From a virus, in the IMG/VR virus record IMGVR_UViG_3300032073_000280, positions 1-22,652 of that record: DNA of 22,652 bases. One strand, 5' to 3'. This document shows, piece by piece, positions 1 through 6,900 of this stretch; positions within the stretch are counted from its first letter, which is position 1, and every line of letters starts with the position of its first letter. The notes beneath the pieces were generated by a model, which was not told the origin of the DNA, searched no databases, and worked only from the letters and a program-made list of their open reading frames with translations. Both the position numbers and the translations under genes were made by a program.

Positions 1-779
1 TGCGCCGATACTGCACCACTTGATACTGTAAAGTGAGAAGTATTAAAACTAGCAACACCTTTATTTGATGTAGTTGCATCTTCTGCTGCGATAGTAATAG
101 TATTATTACTAACGGTAGTATCAATTCCTTCACCACCTGTAAAAGTTAAAGTATCGGTAGTAAGAGTTACAGTATCATTTGATCCAGAATCAGCTCCGAT
201 AGTGAGGTTACTTGCTACAGTTGCAAAGCTAACAGCTCCTGAACCATTAGTTACAAGAGCTTGTCCATTTGATCCATCGGAAGTTGGAAGAGTGTAAGCA
301 GAACCAACTTTTATTTGCTTACCAAAAGTTACTCTTTCTGCACCGTTTGTAGTGTCAAGAGTTATATAAGCATCAGTACCTTGTTTGAATACTAATGCTA
401 CATTTGAATTATCCTTTATCTTTAAACTAGTATTTTCTGTAGATAGAAGTATGTTACCAGAAGCAGCATGGATTGTCAAATCACCGCTTGAAGTGTCAAT
501 TCTATTAGCTACTGTACCAATACGAATATTATCAACTAAAAGTTGATCGACTTTACTGTTTACATCTACAAGTATTGCGCTTGAGGCTGTAAGAGTGCCT
601 GCCGTGTGGTCTAGCATATTTACATATAGAGCGCCGCCAATAACTACATTACCAGTGCTTCCATCGGGATGTCCAATATAAAATTTACTGGAATTCGATG
701 AATATGCTAGCTCCCCTGCGCTTAAAGAAGTTGGAGCGGCAGTAGATGTACTCCGTTTTATCTGAATAGTGTTCGCCAT
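1..779 (-). CDS. Tail fibre protein, N-terminal part (runs off left edge)
   Basis: The frame is open from an ATG at 779 to the window edge, giving about 259 residues with no stop, so the C-terminus lies outside. It begins [20 protein letters not shown] and continues with [15 protein letters not shown] and [13 protein letters not shown], a pattern typical of the N-terminal attachment region of fibre proteins from marine phages. Further on it has the motif [20 protein letters not shown], which is common in repetitive phage fibres. The composition is rich in Ser, Thr, Gly, Asn and Val with almost no Cys, as expected of a beta-structured trimeric shaft. A Shine-Dalgarno-like AGGAG lies about ten bases before the ATG, and the gene follows the 128-residue fibre gene by 20 bp. 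It is probably the receptor-binding fibre; which receptor cannot be told because the tip is missing. Confidence 0.85.
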   Translation of the reverse strand, partial: MANTIQIKRSTSTAAPTSLSAGELAYSSNSSKFYIGHPDGSTGNVVIGGALYVNMLDHTAGTLTASSAILVDVNSKVDQLLVDNIRIGTVANRIDTSSGDLTIHAASGNILLSTENTSLKIKDNSNVALVFKQGTDAYITLDTTNGAERVTFGKQIKVGSAYTLPTSDGSNGQALVTNGSGAVSFATVASNLTIGADSGSNDTVTLTTDTLTFTGGEGIDTTVSNNTITIAAEDATTSNKGVASFNTSHFTVSSGAVSA

Positions 780-799
780 TTTGAAAAACTCCTAGGGAC

Positions 800-1186
800 T
801 TAGAAAGATCCCCCGTCGAGCCGTTGCATATCGTCAGCCGCTCCTGCTCTGAGAATTGTCAACCATTGCGTAGATCCATCTGCATCTGCATAGACCTGCA
901 ATACGTCGTCATCCGTATCGTAAAAAAGATCCCCTTCAGAAGGAGATCCGGGTTGTGAAGTAGTTATATTAAATTGATCTGATATTTCTTGTAAAGCAGA
1001 TTGAACATTTGTAGAATCAACTGTTCCATAAGGTGTAAAAGCTATACCAGAGGCCCCTGTTATTGTAACAGGAGTTGTTGCCGTTATATCTACTTCAGTT
1101 ATATCTTCATTTATTGTTACTGAAGTATCTGCTTCTATAGTTACTGAAGTAACGTCTTCTTGTATTGTTACAGTAGTATCTGCCAT
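800..1186 (-). CDS. Small fibre/adaptor protein with YDTDD motif (paralogue of the next gene)
   Basis: This 128-residue protein is probably a small virion fibre or adaptor. Residues 1-42 are a beta-type repeat built around VTI (VTIQED, VTIEAD, VTINED, VDITA, VTIT). The C-terminal half has NVQSALQEISDQF, then GDLFYDTDDDVLQVYAD with a following W, and ends GGSF. This arrangement recurs in the neighbouring 139-residue protein, so the two look like an old tandem duplication. The start ATG overlaps the upstream stop by 1 nt (TAATG) and a good GGAGGAA ribosome site lies before it. No enzyme motif, signal peptide or membrane segment is seen. The role is inferred from its place between the Ig-like protein and the long fibre. 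Confidence 0.8.
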   Translation of the reverse strand: MADTTVTIQEDVTSVTIEADTSVTINEDITEVDITATTPVTITGASGIAFTPYGTVDSTNVQSALQEISDQFNITTSQPGSPSEGDLFYDTDDDVLQVYADADGSTQWLTILRAGAADDMQRLDGGSF

Positions 1187-1605
1187 TAGAATGTTCCTCC
1201 ACTAACTGTACTCATACTATTAGTAAGTGTGGTAGCAGCTAAAGTTGCCCACGCAGCATTTATATATAGTCTAAGTATATTGTCGTCTGTATCGTAATAG
1301 ATGGTGCCTTCGACAGGATTAGTAGGCGCTGTAGTTCTAGCACTTAAAGTATCGTCTAAATTTTGAATTGCTTCTTGTATATCGTCTCCGGATATTCTAC
1401 CAGAAGAGGTAACTGTATATCCAGAAGCTGCAAACATAGTTCCATCAAATACATAAGTTCCAGTAGGAACTTCTATTTCTTTTACTTCATTATATACTTC
1501 AATCTGATTGTCGAACTCGGTAAGAGTTACAAACCAGTTATCTTCCTGTACAAATAAAGATGTAGGACTTAAAGGTTCTAAACTTGCTAATACTGGGTCC
1601 GCCAT
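1186..1605 (-). CDS. Small fibre/adaptor protein with YDTDD motif
   Basis: This 139-residue protein is related to the downstream 128-residue protein in its C-terminal two thirds: ISGDDIQEAIQNLDDTL, then PVEGTIYYDTDDNILRLYI with a following W, and a GGTF end. The N-terminal 50 residues differ; they lack the VTI repeat and are acidic (about residues 20-47). Start and stop overlap the neighbours by 1 nt on both sides, so translation is probably coupled. The YDTDD..L..Y...W block is a recurrent feature of short virion fibre and fibre-attachment proteins in marine phages. Structural placement is therefore likely, but the exact partner is not known. Confidence 0.8.
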   Translation of the reverse strand: MADPVLASLEPLSPTSLFVQEDNWFVTLTEFDNQIEVYNEVKEIEVPTGTYVFDGTMFAASGYTVTSSGRISGDDIQEAIQNLDDTLSARTTAPTNPVEGTIYYDTDDNILRLYINAAWATLAATTLTNSMSTVSGGTF

Positions 1606-1937
1606 TACGTTGTCACATTTGTTCTAACTGTGGCTGTTCCTTGTATGAGTCTCTGTACTGCAGAGCCCGTGTATATTTCTAAGTCATAATAGTACTTACC
1701 GCCAGTAAGACTTGTCGTAGTGCCATAAGGTAATGACATAGTCATAATTCCTCCACTAGCATTAGTAATGGTAGTGGTAAAAGTTGCACTAAGAGTGGAA
1801 GACGTTTGAGTCGGGCGCAACTGGGCCCGGGCATTGTAGCCTGTCAAGTTTTTAGCTGTTCCCGATTCTTTCACTGTTAATTGAATCGAAAAGTCACTTC
1901 CCTGATCTATCGTAATGTTGTACTTTCCTGCTGCCAT
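1605..1937 (-). CDS. Ig-like/BppU N-terminal-like fibre or baseplate adaptor
   Basis: This 110-residue protein is likely all beta. Its pattern of an initial DQGSDFSIQLTV strand, then NLTGYNARAQLRP, then a closing TGGKYYYDLEIYTG resembles the N-terminal Ig-like domain of upper baseplate proteins (BppU) and related marine-phage fibre adaptors. This is a family resemblance read by eye, not a search result. It is the first gene after a near-perfect sigma70 promoter (1962-1991). It has its own ribosome site, GGAGAAA, seven bases before the ATG, unlike the coupled genes around it. It ends with a 1-nt overlap into the 139-residue gene. It may join the following fibre proteins to the tail tip or capsid. 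Confidence 0.7.
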   Translation of the reverse strand: MAAGKYNITIDQGSDFSIQLTVKESGTAKNLTGYNARAQLRPTQTSSTLSATFTTTITNASGGIMTMSLPYGTTTSLTGGKYYYDLEIYTGSAVQRLIQGTATVRTNVTT

Positions 1938-1944
1938 AGTAATA

Positions 1945-1951
1945 TTTCTCC
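1945..1951 (-). promoter_or_regulatory. Ribosome binding site of the 110-residue gene
   Basis: GGAGAAA lies seven bases before the ATG at 1937. It sits inside the predicted leader of about 18 nt that would be produced by the promoter just upstream, so the gene can be translated independently of the upstream operon. Confidence 0.7.
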
Positions 1952-1961
1952 ATTCTCAAAA

Positions 1962-1991
1962 ATTATACCAAAATTAGAGTGCGTTTGTCAA
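1962..1991 (-). promoter_or_regulatory. Consensus sigma70 promoter for the fibre cassette
   Basis: On the minus strand a perfect -35 box TTGACA (1991-1986) is followed by an 18-bp spacer and a perfect -10 box TATAAT (1967-1962). An A-rich stretch (AAGAAAAAAATATACC) lies directly upstream of the -35 box, where UP elements occur. It falls in the 72-bp gap between the oxygenase stop and the ATG at 1937, one of the few non-coding gaps here. The predicted start would be near 1955. Both hexamers match exactly, which is rare by chance, and the placement is right for a promoter of the host housekeeping polymerase. Confidence 0.8.
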
Positions 1992-2009
1992 GGTATATTT
2001 TTTTCTTGG

Positions 2010-2552
2010 TTATCTCCATCGGGGACCTTCCATCCAACCGACCAATGAGTAACGAGCCCCTTTAGTAACTTCTGTTATCTGATGCTCATTATAACTAGGG
2101 AAGACCAGTATAGAGCCTTGAGTTTTATACCCCGTAGGGTTTGATATAGTTTTAAATTCAAATTCTCCACCTATATAATCATTAGGGTCAGATAATTGAA
2201 TACAAATACTAAGTTTACGATCATACATAATATCACTATTCCAGTCTATATCATGATGGAAATTGTAAAAAGAGCCTTCACTATACTTACCAAACTGAAG
2301 AGAGGGTAAGTAATTTATATCAAAATTAAAAACAGCTCTATTAGCTTTCATAATGTAATCCATCGCGATATTTCTTATCCACCCATCTTCTATCCAACGA
2401 ATTTTTGTATTTCTAAACTCTTGCTTAACTTCATATTCTTCTTCTGAGAATATAGTACCATCAGTTAGTTCTTCCGAAAGTCCAAGTTGTATTATTTCAT
2501 CACATTCTAGAGGGGAAAGTATTCCCTCCCATAACTGCCAGTTTTGTCTCAT
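2010..2552 (-). CDS. 2-oxoglutarate/Fe(II)-dependent oxygenase, prolyl 4-hydroxylase type
   Basis: This 180-residue protein has the double-stranded beta-helix signature of 2OG/Fe(II) dioxygenases. Y96..H99.D101 gives the first two iron ligands, GGEFEF (about 128-133) is the usual strand after them, H157 (in NEHQITEV) is the distal ligand, and R167 (in GARYSLVGW), ten residues on, would bind the 2-oxoglutarate carboxylate. All key residues are present, so activity is plausible. Family members hydroxylate proline or other side chains, or nucleobases and small molecules. The ATG overlaps the preceding GNAT stop (ATGA), so it is co-translated with the cassette that follows the collagen-like tip gene. 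The substrate is unknown; the phage's own Gly-X-Pro repeats are an inferred candidate. Confidence 0.87.
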   Translation of the reverse strand: MRQNWQLWEGILSPLECDEIIQLGLSEELTDGTIFSEEEYEVKQEFRNTKIRWIEDGWIRNIAMDYIMKANRAVFNFDINYLPSLQFGKYSEGSFYNFHHDIDWNSDIMYDRKLSICIQLSDPNDYIGGEFEFKTISNPTGYKTQGSILVFPSYNEHQITEVTKGARYSLVGWMEGPRWR

Positions 2553-3223
2553 GATAACCCGTCATCCCATTTTGTATAAGTTGATTTAATATAGTTCGTG
2601 GCGTATCTTGCATTAGTTTTGTCATACGTCGCTTTAGTTACTTCAAACGTGTAGTCTGAGTTTTGAGAATATTGTTCTTTTGTATTTTTAAAAATGTGCT
2701 TTATTCCTTGTATGCCCGCATCTTTAGTTTCTAGATACTCCCAATTGTTATCCTTTTGGTATTTTAAAATTTTCTTTACGCTATCAAAAGTTTCATAAGT
2801 CATATAATCCGCTTTTACATGTACATAAGTATAATAATGTATTAGAGCAATATAATACTTGTATAAACCTTTACCTCTCTGGTCTGGATGTATGGCTATT
2901 CTTAAACTATGCTCGTATAAAGTATCTGTATGATTATCGTATAAAGAATAAGTAATAAAAATAGGAGTGCCATTTTTAGAAGCCACTTGAGCAACAGCGA
3001 CATCTGTTCCTTTAGATATAGGATACTCCATATCTTCATGGGTTTCCACCCAATGTTCAATCCATCTTTCGAATTGAAGCTCCCAATTACGGCTAACCGC
3101 TTCTGTAGGAAAATCCTTAAAACACTCCAAAAAGAATGTTTTATCGGATAGTATTAAAGGTCTCATTGTATAAGTATCTGAGCCTTCCTTCATTGTAATA
3201 GTATATTCTGTTACATTTGCCAT
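2549..3223 (-). CDS. GNAT-family N-acetyltransferase-like protein, copy 2
   Basis: This 224-residue protein carries a GNAT motif A for acetyl-CoA binding: LRIAIHPDQRGKGLYKYY (residues about 107-124), with the R/Q-x-x-G-x-G/A loop read as RGKGL. The N-terminal part has FFLECFKDFPTEAVSRNW, which is almost the same as in the preceding gene, and both end in W-D-x-G-L. Length and layout match the other copy, with motif A at the same residue numbers. The ATG overlaps the upstream stop by 1 nt and its own stop overlaps the oxygenase start by 4 nt. The acetyl acceptor is unknown: it could be a virion protein, a host protein or a small molecule. Confidence 0.75.
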   Translation of the reverse strand: MANVTEYTITMKEGSDTYTMRPLILSDKTFFLECFKDFPTEAVSRNWELQFERWIEHWVETHEDMEYPISKGTDVAVAQVASKNGTPIFITYSLYDNHTDTLYEHSLRIAIHPDQRGKGLYKYYIALIHYYTYVHVKADYMTYETFDSVKKILKYQKDNNWEYLETKDAGIQGIKHIFKNTKEQYSQNSDYTFEVTKATYDKTNARYATNYIKSTYTKWDDGLS

Positions 3224-3945
3224 TATAAACCTCTATCCCATGCTAGTGTTGAATTATTTATATCTGCTTCCATTTGTCCCGATAAAACGTGTTCTGTTTT
3301 ATATTTATCATCTGTAAGATCATATTCTACAAGAACCATAGAATAGACGGCTCCTGGAATATAATCATAAGTAAAGTCTTTTTTTACCGAAAAGTTATGA
3401 ATTGTAGAAGAAGTATTAGGAGCATCAAACACATTAGCGGGCCTACTTCCTTCATAGTCATGTCCTCTATTTTTTGCATTTTGTCTGAGCTGTACTTGAT
3501 CATGATTAACTCTGTACTCCATTCCATCAAAGGAGTGTTGTTTTTGTGACTTCCAGTATTGATAATAACCTGATATAATTTTTACTAAACCCTGATTTCT
3601 AAAGTCTGGATGTATAGCGATCGTTGGATCTGTAATTTTTCCCTTTACCATGCTTTGATAATTAATTGCAAAAGGTACATTATTTTTTAAAAAAATTGCA
3701 TTTTGAAAAGAATCCTTATCCTCGTCTAAAGGAAAATACCCTTTATTTTTATGCATCAAATGAGTTAACTTACTATTAATTATTAGCTCAAAAAACTTAG
3801 ACCAGTCTCTCGAGACCGCTTCAGTGGGAAAGTCTGCCATAGTTTCCAAGAAAAATTCTTTGTCAGACATTCCCATATTACGAACATAGTAGGTATCTCC
3901 AGCATACTGTATAGTAGTATGCTGCTCCGGTACTTTAATAGTCAT
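3223..3945 (-). CDS. GNAT-family N-acetyltransferase-like protein, copy 1
   Basis: This 240-residue paralogue of the next gene has motif A as PTIAIHPDFRNQGLVKIISG (about residues 107-126), where RNQGL replaces RGKGL. The shared block FFLETMADFPTEAVSRDW lies at about 31-48, and the C-terminus is WDRGL. The loop is slightly weaker than the GNAT consensus, so CoA binding may differ from copy 2. It begins with an ATGA overlap with the stop of the 2427-residue tip gene, which puts it in the same translation unit as the tip. The function is inferred from the fold signature only; the substrate is unknown. Confidence 0.72.
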   Translation of the reverse strand: MTIKVPEQHTTIQYAGDTYYVRNMGMSDKEFFLETMADFPTEAVSRDWSKFFELIINSKLTHLMHKNKGYFPLDEDKDSFQNAIFLKNNVPFAINYQSMVKGKITDPTIAIHPDFRNQGLVKIISGYYQYWKSQKQHSFDGMEYRVNHDQVQLRQNAKNRGHDYEGSRPANVFDAPNTSSTIHNFSVKKDFTYDYIPGAVYSMVLVEYDLTDDKYKTEHVLSGQMEADINNSTLAWDRGL

Positions 3946-6900
3946 TTTGTTACGATCCTTGTAATTGTTACATAAATAGTTACACCACTACCAGAATGAT
4001 CTAAACTCTGTATACTTTGAGAACTAAAGCTCCCTGTACTCAGCCCAGACCATCCTGTACCTAAGGTGCCCGCCACCGTAAAAGTATTATAAGTCGAAGC
4101 AGGAGTAACTGTAAAACTGGTATTTTGTGTAGTACCTCCGTTATTTGCATATAGATACACCGTTTGAGCACTAGGACTTCCTCCCGTTCCTGTACCCGTT
4201 GAAGTATCATAAAAAGCAATTGTATTATGAGAACAAGAAACAGACCATCCATTGCCTCCTGCACTCCCTTGAGGCCCTGGCGCTCCTGTGCCTCCAGGAG
4301 TTCCTCCTGGTCCTGTGGCGCCTTGTATGCCTTGAGGTCCTGTAGATCCTGTAGATCCTGTTGGTCCTCCAGGGCCTGTTGGGCCCGTAGGTCCAGGACT
4401 TCCATTAGTTCCAGGACTTCCATTAGTTCCGGGGCTTCCATTAGTTCCATTGGTTCCATTAGTTCCATTAGTTCCGTCAACTCCAGCCTTATAAACTGAT
4501 TTCGGAGTTGACCAGCCAGCACTATTTGGTCCTGGACTACTACTTCCTCCGTCTATATGCACAAACATTGCACGAGACTGCCATATAGGGGTAGTATCTG
4601 ATCCACCTACGCTATCTATATTATCATACCAACCACTGAGACCGCTCCAAGTCATATTGCTAAAATTAAAAGTACTTCCAGAAGGGGTAGTGGGTTGTGA
4701 ACTAGCTCTTTTAAATATAAACATAATAGCTACACTATTACCATCGCCGCCCGGAGTTCCTGCTGCTCCTGCAGATCCTGGGGTACCATTAGTTCCAGGA
4801 GTTCCGTCTACTCTTTGCGCAATATTAGCTGCGCTACCTTGCCATGTAATAGAGGCAGCGGTATCAGTTGGGGCTCCTGAAGCTAGCCCTACTCCTGAAT
4901 ATATTACGTCATTATTAGCAGTTATAGAAGGCTGACTAGTTGACCAGTTAGTAGGCGGTGTAAGAGTATTGTTTGTAAAGTTATAAGAGCCTCCACTAAG
5001 TCCTGCATTACTATTCTTTCTAAAGGCATAGACTTCCGCTATTGCTGAGCCCTCTGCTCTGTAAGGAGATCCCCACGCAAAAGCATTACCATTAATCGCG
5101 GTCACTCCTTTAGAAGCCCATAAAGGGGCAGTTCCACTAGGGGGATTATCATACCATTGAATGGGAGAATTAGGAACATTCATACCATTAGCATTTGGAG
5201 TAGCAGGCTGACTTGCGGATCTTGCAAATACTATATTTACATTTTTACCTGAGTCTCCATCCTGAACTCTACTAAAAGTTTGTGTTCTTGTAATAGTTTG
5301 AGACTGTCCTCCTTGCTTCCTTGCTACAATAGTGTAAGTTACACTTGCAGTAGCTGCAGTCATACCGCTTGCATTACCTACAGTATATACATAAGCTCCG
5401 TTAGATCCAGAAAGGGAGCCCTTAGTAATATTAGTATCATCAGTAATAGTAACAGTAAAAGTTCCTGCACCACTACCTATCTCAAGGGGTATATTTCCCC
5501 ACCAAGCCCTAATGGTAGTACCGGAACCAGTATAATCATCTGAGCCTGCAGCAGTTCTTGGGATGCTGTGTGTATCATTTGATAATACAGTAGTTATAGC
5601 ATCAGACCCTGCCTTTAGGGCGGAAAGACTTATTTGGTCAGAAGCCAAAGCAGCATTAGTAGTTTGACTAGTTTCATTGATTTCTACTTTTATTATTTCA
5701 GGCATATTGCCAGAATTAGTAGTAGGAGTATAAGTATAACTCGATCCTGTTACACCGTCACCTAGATAAGACCCATTTTTAAACCAACGATAATAAACTG
5801 TTCCTTCTGTATTACGAGCAGTAGCTGTAATAGTTGATGTCGAAGTTCCTGTAACAGTATCTGTATCTTCTCCATAAACAAAAACTTGAGGAGATGCTGT
5901 CAAATCAACAGTTCTACTGCTAACTCCATCTGTTGCCATTAATTTTGCAGCAGCCCATTCACTTGCAGGAATTGTATCTTGAGTAGCATTTTTTCTTCCT
6001 GCCGCTGTTGCAAAAGATATCCATAAGTACGAGTTACTAGAGGTAGGAAGTGTTGTATCCCAGTCATTTTGGGTGCCCCATTGAGTTACACTATGATTAG
6101 AAAATTGATAAGTAGTGTCCCCAGAGGGTAAAGCAGGAGTGCTGTTTGTAGCTGTTCTTTTATAAATATAAACTGTTTCTGCTCTTAAACCTTCGGCAGT
6201 TAGTACTTTTGGATCAGACCAGTTAGCCGATACAATATCATCCGTAGTACCTGTCCCAGAAGCAGTAGCCGCACACCAATAAATATCATCTCCAGCTGCA
6301 CTATCTGAACTAGCAGGTACTGTTTTCTTCCAGTTATTACCTAAAGCATCGCCCGAGGGGCTAGTTATAGTTCCTGTAGCTAAAGTTACTGTTACCGTAC
6401 CTGGGTCATCAGAAGGAGTAGAAGCTGCTCTTTTATATGCATATATTATAGCATTACTAGTTCCGGTGGCACCATCTACAACGTCAGTAGTAGAGCCTGC
6501 TTCTCCACCAGTTGATGAAGTAGGATTATATGCAGAATGATAGTATTTTAAACTATTACCGCTTCTTGTTTTCTGCTTTGGTTGTTGATTTCTTGCTCTT
6601 ATCCAGTAATAATAAGTTCCTGCGGGTACATTATCTTCATACGAAGTAGAACCTGCAGGGGAAAGCCCTACAAGTACCGCATTGTTTCTGTTATTAGAAG
6701 TTGATCTCCAAATTTCGTATTCGCCTGTATTTGCTAAGTTATAAGGATTAGGAGCTGTCCACGTTAATCTTACTCTTCCTTTATAAGTTCCGTCTGTTGC
6801 GGATAAGCTTGTAGGAGCGTTAGGATACGTCGGATTAATAGTAGACTCTTGTTCAATCGCAAATCTACTAGTCTGAGGAGGAGATATTCTATAAACACTA

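Noticed and set aside
1-1605. Diversity-generating retroelement acting on the fibre genes
   Set aside because: No reverse transcriptase or template/variable repeat pair was seen in this window; the variable end of the long fibre lies outside it.
4251-4484. CRISPR-like array in the short regular repeats
   Set aside because: The 9- and 18-bp units have no spacers and are in frame with Gly-X-Y codons, so they are coding repeats.
4061-4522. A minus-strand 153-codon alternative frame and an opposite-strand 90-codon frame over the collagen repeats
   Set aside because: Both are products of the repeated DNA units, which lack stops in several frames; the proteins are simple repeats (ELME-type and Arg-Ser-type) with no start signals.
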